Shown here piece by piece: positions 1 to 12,676 of a stretch of 64,000 nt of DNA. Location: assembly GCA_951799445.1 (NCBI GenBank), contig OX637287.1:5332001-5396000 (forward strand), written 5' to 3'. The notes below the pieces were generated by a model. The model made no database searches. It saw only the letters and a list, made by a program, of their open reading frames with translations, and was not told the origin of the DNA. Position 1 is the stretch's first letter; each line of letters begins with the position of its first letter. The translations under genes were made by a program, and so were the position numbers. Origin of the DNA: Pseudisothecium myosuroides (Eukaryota; Streptophyta; Bryopsida; Hypnales; Lembophyllaceae).

Positions 1-295
1 AGGAGGAAAATGCTGCTCCGGCATTGTCAGACTAGAAGTATGAAGACTGTACCCTGGGCGCCCCTTTGATTCATTTTGTGGTGCAAGTGCGGATTGGAAG
101 CAAAACTTTCAAGAGTTTCTTCTAGCTAATTAGCACTTAGCAGAATCTAAACTCATTTCAGAAACCTGATTTTGTAACGCACAGTTTTTCCAGTTGTGTG
201 CTTGTAAAACCCAAATGTTGCATGAAACGCACCCAGTACGAAAATCACATGTCTCCACTGATCTTGACATTACGGTATTCTAAATCTTGTAGTAT
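1..295. repeat. Dispersed repeat, copy 1 (cut by window edge)
   Basis: This stretch is repeated in the same orientation at 13147-13440. Both copies contain a GC-richer run (CTCCGGCATTGTCAGACTAG) followed by GGGCGCCCCTTTGATTCATT. The two differ by scattered substitutions and small gaps, as expected of old transposon relics. In both places it directly precedes the larger inverted-repeat element, so it may be part of the same unit. No coding sequence is seen. Confidence 0.7.
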
Positions 296-299
296 ATCC

Positions 300-1250
300 A
301 TACCTTAAGTTTGGGTGTTTGTTTTGTTTTGTTTGTTTTTATTTGTTATGTTGAGATCTCCCGGACCGTGCGTCCCCCGGTGGCGTGCTTGGTATTGTCG
401 GAAAGCCCTCGGCGAGAAGGGGTGCACGGGCTTTGTTTTGTGGCGATTGGACCTAGGATGTGAAAGTTACTGAATTTTAAAGTTTTTATTGAATCAAAAA
501 ATTAGAAAAATACTTTTACTTTTCTTTTGGCTGTGGCAACGGCACTAGTTAACCCTTAACCCTTGAACGATGCAGAGGACGTTTGGCGTCCAATGAATGA
601 CAGAGAATCTTTGCTTGTGGACAGAAGTGCAACTATTCAAACTCATAATTTTGTTGTAAAAAGGGAAGGTCTTCTACAGTAGGTTGATTTCCAATGAGTG
701 CTTTTCCATTTTTTTAAGGCAATGATTCTCACGGTGTCCAAAGGGATGATTTCCACGGTCACCAATCCGTCCTTCAAGGATTAAAGGACAAAGGGGTGAC
801 CCTCAAAATCATCCTTTTGCATTACCGTGTGAATCATTGGCTTAAAAAATTGCAAAAAAGCTCATTGAAAGTCAAGCTACTATAGAAGATCTTCCCTTTT
901 CACAACAAATTCCGAGGATGAATAGTTGCATTTCTGTTCTACACAGTTTGATTCCGTCTCATCCATCGGCCATAGAATGGTTGCGTCGACCTTTAAGGGT
1001 TAATAGTGTAAATCGTGTAGTTTAATATACATTATGCCTTATGTTGTTGCCATAGTATCATAAAATAAAAGTAAAAGTATTTTTTTAATTTTTTTTAATT
1101 TTTAAAAACCTTGAAATTCAATATCTTTGTTTCACCATGAAATAAAGTCCATGCACCCCTCCTCGCACAGAGCTTTCCAACACTACCAAGAACATGACTA
1201 GGGATGCATGGATCTGGAGATCTCACCATAACAAACAAAACAAACACCCT
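300..1250. mobile_element. Large foldback element (outer inverted repeat) with a nested TTAA element
   Basis: The left arm (about 300-548) reappears reverse-complemented at about 1005-1250. Matching blocks include the G/T-rich GTTTGTTTTGTTTG run, GAGATCTCC, GGAAAGCCCTC against GGAAAGCTCTG, and TACTTTTACTTTT. The arms are roughly 75-85% similar by eye. The centre (553-1000) is a separate element bounded by TTAA. A partial left arm is present again at 14265-14520, also followed by a TTAA element. No protein is encoded, so this is a non-autonomous foldback or MITE-type element. Confidence 0.7.
553..1000. mobile_element. TTAA-flanked foldback MITE (piggyBac-like target), copy 1
   Basis: The element begins CCCTTAACCCTTGAACG and ends CGACCTTTAAGGG, and is flanked on both sides by TTAA (549-552 and 1001-1004). 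Its two halves are inverted copies of each other: GAAGGTCTTCTACAGTAGG pairs with CTACTATAGAAGATCTTCCC around a loop near 775. TTAA duplication with CCC-starting termini is the hallmark of piggyBac-type transposition. That assignment is an inference from the ends only. Confidence 0.65.
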
Positions 1251-1254
1251 CATA

Positions 1255-2570
1255 ATAGATTATAAAGATCTAAAATATTATAGGTGTATGGAGTTACCTA
1301 GATTATATATACATATTAATGTAGGATTATTTGTTTTAGATATATATATTTACGGTTCAATCATATACTCCTTCTATCGCACTAAAATCCTCCAAAGCAG
1401 GCACTATTCATGTCCCATTAAAAAACTTTGTTTATTGATTTTGACCATTCAATGAGCATTGGCCATATTGGCCGACCTTGTGGGGGCAAATTAAGCGATC
1501 CTAGTAAGCTTGGCCATGTTCATATGAGGTACCTTGTACTTATTGCTTCCTCGGACAATGTATTGATGATGAATTTGATGACCACTTGGGTGCTATGAAG
1601 ATTTATTCATGAAGTGGGCTAGGTTTCCTTGTTGCAGGTATTTAGGTTAGTGAAGATATATATTTCTAAAATCCCATTGTTGCCATCAACCTTTAAATTA
1701 TCAAGAATGACAAGCTAACAACATTCACAAACTATGTTCAAATATGATACTTTCCGCATGGATTTTGTATGCCTAAACAACAGCCCCTGAGCTAGAGATT
1801 TTGCATAGATTTACGGGCTGGGTTACTGGGTTTTAAGTTAATACCTTGTAGAGAATTTTTTTGGAGTTTTTTAGTAGGATAGAGGGAATATATTGGATTA
1901 CAAGTGTTATATATATATAATATAGTATATATAGTATATTAATACATGTTCACAAGTAATATATAATATACAAAATCCATTACATTTTCATCCCGGAGAA
2001 ATATCATCCAATTATTTCCTCTAACATTCATTTATATATATACAAGACAAGAGTCTTATAATCAAACTCTAGAGCTGTCAACTTCAATTGCCTGCAAAGT
2101 CACTATGGTGGGGTACAATAATAATTCCAATTTTTCTCTTAGCACCACTATCTACTGTGATTACACCCTCCTGGGAATTAGTTGCCCCTCCTCCCATGGA
2201 AAAAAATGACAGCCCTTGATTTTTTTTGGAAAAAAATTCCTCCCCCTCCTCCTGCCATTGATTTATATACGGATTTATATATGGATAGGTGGTACGTATA
2301 CGAATACATGTACGATATATATATGGATTCGAGTATGTATACACGATACATATATGGATATACACCTGGTACAAATACAGATACGCAATGGATACGCAAT
2401 GGATACACAATGGATATATCCCATATCCATTGCCACTCCCACCCCACCTCAAAATTACAAAAGGGCTGGGAGGGGTGGGGGGGTTAGGAAAAAAAATTTA
2501 ATTTATTTTTTAAAAGTTAAACCCATTAAAAATGCATTAGGGGGGAGAATTTTAATTAAAAAATAAATCA
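1255..2570. other. AT-rich intergenic sequence, no gene seen
   Basis: AT-rich DNA with TATATA runs. From 2265 to 2440 it has an irregular array of ATAYGGATT/ATATGGAT-like words that includes three exact-to-near-exact 11-bp units (GATACGCAATG) at 2380-2412. The open frames here arise from this low complexity and have no protein-like composition. Confidence 0.6.
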
Positions 2571-2632
2571 GGTGGGGTCTTTTGAGTGGATGGTGAAGGC
2601 GTCCCTCACTATCCACTCAAAAGATAGCCCAC
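2571..2632. repeat. Short hairpin
   Basis: GGTGGGGTCTTTTGAGTGGAT is followed after about 18 bases by ATCCACTCAAAAGATAGCCCACC, giving a stem of about 20 bp with a small bulge. It is probably the collapsed remnant of a MITE. A small-RNA precursor cannot be excluded from sequence alone. Confidence 0.5.
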
Positions 2633-2689
2633 CACTATTGCTAAAAAAATAGATCTTAATTAGATTTTGGTGTTTGAGCTTTACACTCC

Positions 2690-3020
2690 AACTAATTTTT
2701 TACCTTTGAACATAATGGTACAAGTACTTTGCCAAAATTGACTTGAAATATAGAGATATTTATTTTACAAAGTTTGGTCATATGACACTTCACATTGAAC
2801 ACTTTATAGATAGTCTTATTTTTGTTACTTACTGGAATTTTCTTTTTAACATGTGAATTTTAATAAAAGATGTGGATATGGATATCTCCTACATATCTGC
2901 GCAATCAAATTAAAAAATTCACCACCAATTGTATTCAATAAATTATTACGCGAAACCATGAGAAAATTATTACTTCAAGTTTTTGTGTTTTGTTTTTTTT
3001 GCTCAAGTTCCGCCATTTTG
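2690..3020. repeat. Dispersed repeat shared with 10060-10330
   Basis: The block with CACAAAGTTTGGTCAT, TTTTTGTTACTTA and GCAATCAAATTAAAAA occurs again in the same orientation at 10060-10330 with many substitutions. It contains no coding potential. It ends just before the TTAA-type element at 3045. Confidence 0.65.
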
Positions 3021-3044
3021 AGCTTATTGTGCCATATATTTTAG

Positions 3045-4092
3045 TCCTAGTGTTCCTTAAGAAGACAAAATAGATTTCATACAGGTTCTTATGGTCTCAA
3101 TTTTTGCCACAATTTTTTGAAATTTTTCTTAAAGATAGGAAAATACATTGGATTTTATGAATATACTATTTATTTGAATAGGAGCTCGGGATCAAAAATA
3201 ATGCCACAATAAGCCCAAAATAGAACTTGTCGGGCAATAAAAAAAATTCACAAAAAGTCAAAATAAAATTTTAAAATTTTGTTTTACATAGAAAATATTT
3301 TTGCCTACATGGAAAAATTTGATTCACTCTATTCATACCAATGATGAGAAAGTTGTGGACAATCTTGTTTTTTACGCAATCTAAGCATCTATTCAAAAAA
3401 ATAACTTACTAGATTCATTTTTTAGCACAATTTTTACAATTTCTTAAGATTACAAATTTGACACACTTTAGTTTGCTTTCTAGGATGATCTTCCCATTGA
3501 ATTTAGTTTGCTTCCTAGGATAATCTCATCATTGGAATTATTCAGTGTTTCAATTCCATCTTTAATCTATTTATAGTTTAAATTTTCCTTCAATTTACCT
3601 ATTTTTACTTAACAATTTCTTAAAGAATAAAAATCAATTGTGTTTTTATTGAATTTTCTTTCCAGAACTTTCTACTCAATTTTTAAAAATGATAATTTTT
3701 TAATTCAATATTGAATGTGCAAAAATTTTAAGCTATTAATGAAGATTCAAAGCCTAAAAATCTAGGCAGGCAAGGTGCAAAAAATGCAATTTTCTTTGCT
3801 TCAAACACAAATATCTTGCAATCCATGTGGTCAAAGTTTTTAAACTTTCTTCACGTTTCTATACTATGGTAGTCTAGTGCAAGACGCTATAGTTAGATAT
3901 GCCAAAAAAAACAATTTTATAAACGTTTTTGCACTTGCAATAGAAATGGCAGTTTTGGGTGGAATTTGATGAAAAAACGCCTTGTACATTAGGATGCTAA
4001 GAAAAAGTTTCAAAATTATGACAAAATTTGAAACTATAGGAGCCTATCCAAAATCTATTTTGCCTCCTACAAGGACAAAGGGACTTTACGGG
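3045..4092 (+). mobile_element. TTAA-type non-autonomous element, copy 2
   Basis: The left end TCCTAGTGTTCC is preceded by TTAG, and the right end GGACTTTACGGG is followed by TTAA. Internally it matches 14528-16292 in direct orientation and 26836-27743 in inverse orientation. Shared blocks include AGATTCAAAGCC, AAATATCTTGCAATC and the CAATAGAAATGGCAGTTTT run near the right end. It has no transposase ORF. The mismatched left TSD suggests a point mutation in an old insertion. Confidence 0.65.
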
Positions 4093-4099
4093 TTAAATT

Positions 4100-4920
4100 G
4101 AGCAATATTCTCTAAGAGTCTTGATCCTTTATCATAATGCTCTAATTATTCATCCACCCATAGAAAAAGTCCTTTCTTTACTTGGATGAAGTCAAAAATT
4201 GTAATTTAAATATAATATACACAAATGACAATAGATTAATGTTAATTGGTAGATTTTGTAATACTCAACCCTAGTTTCAATGTCAAACACTGGAATATTA
4301 TAAATTCCTTAGAGATTTGTTGTTGAACATTCTTTGAAGGAATGTCTACAAAATGCCTTGGTTTGGAATCGGGTACACAATTGAAATTGAATTATCCTAC
4401 CTTAGGCCTCTTCGCCTACATGGTAATATGGGTGTTGTTTAGAGATGTATGATTTATTTATTTGACTACCTTCACCATCTACTCAAAATCAAGATGCACC
4501 AACAAAGAGAACATGATTTTCTAGGAGCATCTCAAAGAGGGAATACCAACACAAACAATGGCAAATTGAATTAATAGCAAAACATCTCATATACTTGTTC
4601 AAGTGACACAATAAAAAGAGAAATGGCTACATGATGCATACAATAGTGTAATCTTGTAATGTAGATTTTGCCTACTCGACAAAACCCCAAGACAATAAAT
4701 ATAGGGGGGTAATTCCTCTAGGAAAGGTCAATAAGTCTAATGTTTTATGACTAAAGTCACTTGTTTTGTATTGTGGATACTTGTTTACTTCGTTCTGTAG
4801 TTTGATTTATAGACAACAACCCAAGGAAATAATCCTAATGTCAATTTATCACAGTCCAAAACCAAATGCTAAATATAAGACACAATGTATGGCATTCCAG
4901 TCCTGTCTAGTGTGTGGCTC
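4100..4920. other. Intergenic sequence, nothing recognised
   Basis: AT-rich, no repeat partner noticed elsewhere in the window, and no ORF with protein-like composition. Confidence 0.5.
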
Positions 4921-7100
4921 ACATCAATTCTCAAGTCAATTTGTCCGGGAACGTCAATTTGTCTTTGTGAGTGTATGCTCTAGCCACTTAATAATATTAT
5001 ATAAATAACTTGCAAGTATGTTGAATTCAATCCTCTTTTCTTTCTCTCCTTATTCTAGCAATTTCCACAAAGATTCCTCAATTATCTAAGGAAAAGAGTA
5101 ATTCTTCCCTTTTTCTTGGACAATCTTGTCATCAGCCAATTTGCTCAATGTCTTGTAGGTCAAATTGACTTGCTAACAATTTATGGACAAAACCATAAAG
5201 AAATGGAACCTATAACCATCATTTAATTTATTCACTAATGCATAGTCAATTTGCTACAAACTACAAGCTACATGGTCGACTTGACTAGTACTATAGAATT
5301 TGCAATTGGACCAAATTAATCAACCACAAGAACAAATCTCAACAACTAAATAAGCTTGATGAGAGATTTGACACAGTTTAAGATTTCAAATAGACTTAAT
5401 TTTATAAACAGCTGGGTTGGTCAATTTGCTTGATGAACTGCTTTGTAATGCAATTGGACCCTGTCAACTTGCAAACATAGTAACTAGACTTCACCAACTT
5501 TTCAGTCAATTAGACTTAGCAGGGATTTAATCAGTTCAATAACACACTGTTGTAGCACTTAATTTAGAATTTACAACTGGTCAATTTACTCATCTTTAGA
5601 TGCATATGGACTGACTCACATCCGTTATCAATTGCCAGAAATTCCAATGGTATTAGACATGATCAAAACATACAAGATGCAAGATTAAGTTGACGGTATT
5701 TCTCTGCAAACAAATTAGATAGGTCACATGGCCGAAGTAGATTCTTATAATTGCAATTATATTCAAATTCTATTTGTCAACTAGACTTTGCTAATCTATC
5801 CGTTCATAGCACTACGCATTTTGACGAGATTACGTTCAAACATTGCGTCAATTGGGTATTTGTGCACACACCAGTCAAACAACTTCATACAGCATCATCA
5901 ACTAAACTTAGACAAACTAATCACATACACACACACAGGGTTCAAATGTAATTTGACATCACACAAATAGGCTAATTTATCAATTTGCCAGCGTTGAGTA
6001 GACGATGCTTGAACTCCCGTAGTATCCACAAATTAGTTCACAAACACAAGTTAGAGTTCACAAATTTTAGCATAATTGAATCGCTTATGATCAATTCTCA
6101 AATTATTATAACAACTTGACACAATCTGAAATTCAATTCATACACCGTATAAACTCTCTTAATGCAGTCCAGTTGTCATCAAATACTCATAACAGTAACA
6201 AGCAGTCAATTAGACATACACTTAGCAAATAAATTACAGCATTCAATAGACCGGTAACTCGTCAAACACACTCGCAAAGTTACTCACAGTCAAATGGACA
6301 GACAATTGTAATGGATCTAATTTAATCAGTCAATTCGACCCATAGATCACCATTCTAACGAGCAATGTATTTCACAGTTTAACAAACAGTCCAGTAGACT
6401 CACGATGCAATCCAATGCATACACAGTGATTTTATCAAGCAATTGTATTCACAACAATTTACACCAAAACATTCAATCGATTAGACAAGACTCTATACTC
6501 AATCTATTGTCACAGATTCACAGGCTCAGTCAAATTGAATAACTTCACAAACACAAGGCCGTAAAACAAATTATCAATAATATCAATTTCATACAATCTC
6601 GAGAACTCACAAATTCTCATACAACAATCAGTCACAGTCAACTTATTTGTTCCATTCCAAATAGACCTGCTCGTTTCTCCACTTCTTCACAGCACAGCCG
6701 ATTCACTCAGCCAATTAGACAATCACAACTTCACGCACAACAGGCAGACTTACTCCACCAAATCGGTACAAGATCACAGACAAGAGAGATAATTGATAGC
6801 TTGAAAATTCACAGAAAATTATATTCACAAAAGTACGAGTGCACAGATGAGTCATACAACTTTGGTATGAACTAAAATTAAATGAAATTCGACCTTTGGA
6901 CTTATAGTCCCAAAACTAAAAGACAACTCTTCACGGGAAGAGCTACCTAGGCTATTTGACCCTCTTCGTATCATGGCAAATTGACTCTTTTAAATCTTAA
7001 GAAATCCACTATTCTAAGTCTTAAGTATTATTTACACATCTATTAGACTTGCAAGTGGAAACAAGACAAAAGAGTAATCCTATTTACACTCTAGAGTCAA
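4920..7100. repeat. Strand-skewed tract with spaced GTCAATTTG-type words
   Basis: About 2.2 kb in which variants of GTCAATTTGAC / GTCAATTAGAC recur at irregular spacing of tens of bases, for example near 4935, 4950, 5163, 5243, 5415, 5507, 5579, 5975, 6211, 6290 and 6330. The plus strand is markedly poor in G and rich in A and C. It has no long ORF and no simple tandem period. A tract with the opposite skew and CCAAGTTGG-type words lies at 19740-21790. The nature is unknown; a degraded satellite or LTR is possible. Confidence 0.45.
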
Positions 7101-8060
7101 ATAGACGAGAAAAGCTGAAAAAAATGAAGACGACAAATCTCTATTAGATGATAAATAATAATAGATGCCAAAAGATTTTTGTATGAAAAAATTGATTTTG
7201 GAATGTAAATCTTATATAATTGATAATCTACATATAAAACTAGATGATAAATGTTTTTGCTTTAGAATAAGTGGATGATATCACTATATGTGGATGACAA
7301 TCTTATTGTATCACAAACTTTCTAAGGTTGTCATCAATACAAATTACACTATGCATCACAAATAAAAACTACTTTTAGTCTAGTATCAAATTAAGAAATA
7401 ATAATAATGAAATGTTTTTCAAAGTTATTTCAAAGAATTTCACTTTGCTAGTACACCAAAAATATTATTTTTATTTTTAGCATGTTAATTCTCTCGTGAT
7501 AGCCCAAAATTTTAACACATATTAATTAATATAAAACAATCAATTGAGATTTGGTTACGAAAACATCAATACTTATTCTTAATAGTAAATTTAATGTGTA
7601 ATAGTGAATAATTCAATGTATAATTTACCTATTCAAAGACAATCTAATCTATTTTGCATGTAAAAATATTAATAGCAAAAAAATTGTCATTTGAAAATGT
7701 TGCCTTCATAACATTCAGTAGCAATCAGAGAGACTACCTTCCTGCGGACGGAATGATGTAGAATATTCCACATCATTTCATCCGAGGAATGATTTGATGT
7801 GGAGTATTCCACATCCAACATTAGCTAACTATCCACACGTCAAAAATTGTCAGTATTTAACTGGGTGCCAAGGTCACAACTACGCATCGGGGTACTGAAA
7901 AATCAAATACTTTCAATTAAAATAGTACACAAAATAGAAATTTTTAACAAAATGGCTATCAATTCATTGAAGTTAATAATTTCAATGTTTGAATTTCCTT
8001 ACATTGTTGTGTAAGCCATTCAGATTTTGTAATTTGGAAGGAGGAGACAACTCTTTAGTC
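7100..8060. other. AT-rich intergenic sequence with a short palindrome
   Basis: No gene is seen. Around 7749-7785 a palindrome (GGAATGATGT-AGAATATTCC-ACATCATTTC) is followed by a second related inverted word (GATGTGGAGTATTCCACATC) at 7794-7815. Confidence 0.5.
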
Positions 8061-8062
8061 TT

Positions 8063-8640
8063 TATATACTTAAGGGGTGGTAGGACGTTAAATAAACAAT
8101 GTAGGATATGTAAATTAAAATTAGTAGGAGCTCAATTGCTCATAGTTTAGTCAAATTAAAGCAAGAATTATATTTGAAGTAGAATTTTAGACCTCATTTA
8201 GACATTGTAAAATAGTTTTTTTCAAAAAAATTTGAATTAAAAAAGTTGGGAAATGAAATTAAGTTTATTTCCAAATTTGTTTTTTGAATTTTGATCCTCC
8301 AATCAAAAGTTATGGACAAATTTCAAAGAGAGGTTGGAAAGGAATTTGTTTTTGACATTTTCAAACATCCTCTCTGAAATTTGTCCATAACTTTTGATTG
8401 GAGGTCCAAAATCTCAAACGGATTTTTGAAGATAAAATTTATGTCAATTTACCAACTTTTCTTAGTTCAAAGTTTTTTGAAAAAAGTTATTATACTATGC
8501 CTAAATGAGGTCTGAAATTCTACTTCAATCACAATTCCTACTTTTGACTTAACTATGAGTGGTTGAGAAACTACAAATCCTAATTTATACACCCACATGG
8601 GTTATTCTACCTCCTACCACCCCATGTGTATATAAGGAGC
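8063..8640. mobile_element. Foldback element with ~250-bp arms
   Basis: A long inverted repeat. The outer words TATACTTAAGGGGTGGTAGG and CCTACCACCCCATGTGTATA pair. Inside, GACCTCATTTAGACA pairs with CCTAAATGAGGTC, and CCTCCAATCAAAAGTTATGG pairs with CCATAACTTTTGATTGGAGG. The loop lies around 8335-8360. No coding sequence is present. It is a MITE or foldback transposon of unassigned superfamily, and the strong pairing would make any transcript a natural double-stranded RNA. Confidence 0.8.
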
Positions 8641-9014
8641 TTCTCTTCTCCTTTTTATTTGAAATTAAGTTTTTGAGATGGCCACATAGTAGATTGCAGT
8701 GGTATGTTATTCAATGGATTCTAGCTGGAGGTTTTTGGCAAACCATTTTCTTCACAAATCATGTTGATTTGTATACAATCCTAGAATTAGCAAAAAAAAT
8801 GGAGCACACCATAAATGTATTGCCACTATCCCGGTACTGCAGCTTACATTGATGATATGAATGAATTTGGTGGATGAAGACTCTGGAGAGGAAAAGCATT
8901 AGAGGATTTTTGGACCTTTGGAAGACTGCGAGTTCCTGCACTATAGGAACTCTGGAAACGCTACCAAATCATTGATCTGATGTGGCCTAGAGACTGCCAC
9001 GCCAGATATTAATA

Positions 9015-9017
<3 letters not shown>

Positions 9018-9071
<54 letters not shown>

Positions 9072-9140
9072 AGAATTTTTAATTTTTTTTAATTTTTAAT
9101 TTTTTTTAATTTTTTAATTTTTTTAATTTTTTTTAAATTT
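9018..9140. repeat. (TA)n microsatellite and AATTTTTT-rich tract
   Basis: About 45 bp of pure TA dinucleotide (9020-9065) followed by repeated AATTTTTTTT blocks to about 9140. Confidence 0.9.
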
Positions 9141-9359
9141 GGACAGCAGGGGGCTGGTTCCCAGCAATGGAAACAACCCTAAAACAGTCTTCCAGAGGCT
9201 CAAATCTCCTCTAATGGCAATCACTCCGAATGCTACTGAATGTTATGTACAACTACAAAATGGTTGTACAAGTAAATAGGTCATCTTCAATGCAAATTGT
9301 AGCTTAGCGCTCTAATTTGCAACCAAACAATGGAGCCAATCAAGTAAGGAATGTATGTG

Positions 9360-9640
9360 ATTCACCAATGCCATGAGATTCTAGTTTTAGTAACACCAAT
9401 GCCATTAGATGAATGCCTAGGTTTACAGTGATAAAATTTCAATGACTTCAGATCATAACACAACATGGACTTTATGTCGATTCAAAATATAAGCCACAAA
9501 AACATTGAATAAAAAGAACTGCACTTCAACAAAGTAAGCCTGCAGCTCAAAGCAATGACAACTCACTCAGAACGCATGATTATCATGGCCTTACAGAAGT
9601 TTGTTCACAGGAATTTACAATAAATTTAGAGGCCACTGTA
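9360..9640. repeat. Dispersed repeat shared with 34340-34625
   Basis: The block with GGTTTACAGTGATA, AGCCTGCAGCTCAAA and AATGACAACTCACTCAGAACGC recurs at 34340-34625 at high similarity in the same orientation. The two are the left ends of a larger duplicated degenerate element whose other parts are at 10500-12450 and 34614-37380. In the first copy they are separated by about 0.9 kb of extra AT-rich DNA. Confidence 0.75.
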
Positions 9641-10059
9641 TAGTAAGGTCTACTTCATTTACAAACTGCTTATTTGAGGCATTCAATTTTTTTTACAATG
9701 GGTAGTATAATTGTTATATTTTGGTAAGCATCATTATCATTTCATCCATATGCAGTCCTAACCAAGCATACCAAATTTTAGCTTCAAAAAAGCAAAATTT
9801 CATTTTTGGTGAATTTTTGAAGTCAATTTTCATGGTTTTTACATAATATTCTATCGTAAACTATTGGCAATGAATTTTTTAAGTTCAATTATGGATATAT
9901 GTAGGGAACATCCATATGCACATGTTTTCCTTTGCAAGCAAAGCCAAAAAAGTTTTACAATTCCTTCTATAGAAATTTCAATGTTGAGGTGACAATGCCC
10001 AAATGTTGTAAAATAGATTTCTCTTTATTATAATTAGATTTTCTATTTTCTCCTTACAA

Positions 10060-10330
10060 GGTAACTAATTTTTTTAATTAGAGCATGATGGTACAATGAC
10101 TTTGACAAAAAATAGTTAAAATATAGAGATGTTTGTTTCACAAAGTTTGGTCATCTGACGCCTCATATTAAGCCCTTATTAGGAGCTTTATATTTTTGTT
10201 ACTTAATGGGGTGTTTTTTAATATGAAAGATGTGCATATAGACGTTCCCTACATATTTGTGCAATCAAATTAAAAATATTCATCACCAATTGTTTACAAT
10301 AAAATATTATGTAAAACCATGAAAATTGAC
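10060..10330. repeat. Partial dispersed repeat (partner of 2690-3020)
   Basis: Same orientation and block order as 2690-3020. It lies in the extra DNA that separates 9360-9640 from 10500-12450, so it probably entered that element later. Confidence 0.6.
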
Positions 10331-10499
10331 TTTAAAAACTCTCCAAAAATGGAATTTTGCTTTCTTGAAATTGAATTTTGGTATGCTTGGTTGGGATTGG
10401 ATTTTAATTATGCAAGACAAAAAAATCCATTTTTTTCTATACTATGCAATAAAAATTGGAATGGCTCACATTTACAGTTCGTAAATGAAATAGACTTTA

Positions 10500-12450
10500 C
10501 TGTAGAGTCAATGATTACAACAACCTTAAAACGATTCCGAATTGGGGTGACAAATTTGAAATGGCGTTGTCTACCCAGTAGTATCTACTAAGGTAAGAGG
10601 CTTTGAAATCGTACAGGCTCTAAAATCGCCCACCCTACTTAAATGTACACTGCTTATACATGTTGCTTTTTTGTAGCCTTCAACAATGTACAAACAGTGT
10701 ACATTTTAGGGGATGGGTGATTTTAGGGGGTGGGTGATTTTAGAGCCCTATGCCACTTCATCTTCAAAATTTCATAACTAATTCCAAAAAGCTCCAAAAA
10801 ATATGAAAGAAACTTGGGTTAGATGCCAATTCCTCTTGTCTTTCAAGGAAAATTTATTGAAAAATATTTCAAGACATTTCACTTATCCAAAATTCAGTTT
10901 CAGCTCTTAAATGAGCAATTTATGGACCTCCTACCTTATCACTTCTACTGTTAGTAATTGTGGTTTACAACCTCCCACTTTGAAATTGAATAACAAAAAA
11001 GATTGATCTCTATAGAAATGGCTCTTGGACCCAAATATCTCTATCCATGTCCCCCAAATCACACTCCTACACATGTTACCAAGCTTAATGTGAAGCACAC
11101 CTTGATCACACTACAACTAAAGGAAGTGATTCCATTCACAAGAGCCATTGCGAGGTAGTGCTCAGTGATCTGCGGACTAGAAATTAATGATCTAGTCCTA
11201 TCATCCGATTCAATGAATATACCACAATCAACACAAACAAATATGTGTGTGCTAAGGTTCGGAATGGGAATTTAATGTACTTGATTAACAAGGCATACCC
11301 TTGACATAGTTGCTCCCTCACATATTGGACAATGCATCAAATTTGTGGCACATTGCCGATACGTTTGAGGTCCACAACTGAAGGCCATATTGATCCTTCT
11401 TGTCACATTGGGCAAGTTAAGGTTATAGGATGTCCCGGGCGGGTGAACAAATCAGGCAATTTAGACGGACAATCCATCCAAACGGACCGGGCATTCCGCC
11501 ACCTCTTCGTAGGAAGATAATGCACAACACTAAAAAAACAATTCAGACGCGAATTATGTACTGCAAGAAACAAACTAAGAGGGATGCAAATGATCAGGTT
11601 ATATACCAACAATTTGACCACTAAGTGGCACTGCTGTCTGCAAGCATGGCCTCTGCCAAGTTGACCATTACGAGCGCTGCAGCCGTGCCAAAATACCAAT
11701 CCGTCTTGTACATAAGTTCAACTACCTTTAGCATCGGGATTGTGAAACCGGGCACGGCCTTGATTAAGGTATTCTATTTGGAGGACTTTTTGACGAGCTG
11801 GGGAACTTCGAAGCCTAGTACAAGTTTTGGAGTAGAATACACCACGACATGATCTGCGAGAGGAGGCGAGCTTCTTCATTTGGTGTTGTCACTCTAGCCC
11901 ACGCCGGTGAGAACTGTGAGCAATCAAATCTGTCTTCCACCATGTGCCAATATTTGGCGGAGGTGCTCGGAGTTGCCTATACCATCTACTTTAACACAAA
12001 ATGACCAGAAACCATAACAGCTCTACAAAATTTTAAAACCGCAAACTCATTCAGAACACAAATATGCCTTGTCGGTGATTGGGCTCCAGACACTCATGTA
12101 TTGTATATTAAGCACTATGCAGATGAGTCCTATTAAAAAATAAACATCATAATATAGCATAATGTATCCATTACAGTGCCAAGCACTAGTTATAGTAACC
12201 AGTACTATAACCAAGCACTGGCACAATCCTAAGGCACGATTTTGTGAAGGGGGTTTGGAGGCAGTTTGAATTCAAGGGCTATAAAACTATAGTTGTTATA
12301 TTAAACATACAGACTGTCCGCCCAAACCATCCGATTTGCCTGCCCACCTGGGACGTCCAGTGATCCTGATTCGCCCGATGTGATTACTTTAAGATAGTCA
12401 CATTAACCGTCCGGTCCATCCAAACCGTCCAATGTATCCGTCCGTCTAAG
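10500..12450. repeat. Degenerate duplicated element, copy 1
   Basis: This shares an ordered series of blocks with 34614-37380: AACGATTCCGAATTGGGGTGA, ATGGCTCTTGGACCC, GGGCATTCCGCCACCT, CAAACTAAGAGGGATGCAAA and CATGGCCTCTGCCAAGTTGACC. Both end in GTCCGTCC/ACGTCCGGTGAT-type words. All frames are broken. On the minus strand around 11690-11850 a peptide-like stretch is shared with the second copy, so it once encoded a protein I do not recognise. An immobile relic of a transposon or retrocopied gene is possible. Confidence 0.6.
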
Positions 12451-12676
12451 ACGTCCGGTGATTTTTACTTGCCCAATAAAACAATGATGTATAAAACTGA
12501 ATACAAAAAAAATATGATATAGTGTTTTGAACATTTTCAATTTCAAACAATTTTTTTTTCTTGAGAATAATTTCATAAAATTTTAATAAGCACGGCATTA
12601 TAAATTGGAGATGACCGTTCCCATGACATAAATATCTTGAAACACTTGTTTATTTGCATGCAATATAAAACCAAAA

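Noticed and set aside
2084..2566. Overlapping Tyr-rich frames on both strands
   Set aside because: They follow from TATA/ATAC-rich low-complexity sequence and contain no domain.
2571..2632. microRNA precursor
   Set aside because: Stem is short (about 20 bp) and lies among MITE relics; no mature-length duplex with flanking stem can be supported.
8559..8852. 97-codon frame
   Set aside because: Starts in the arm of a foldback element and has no domain.
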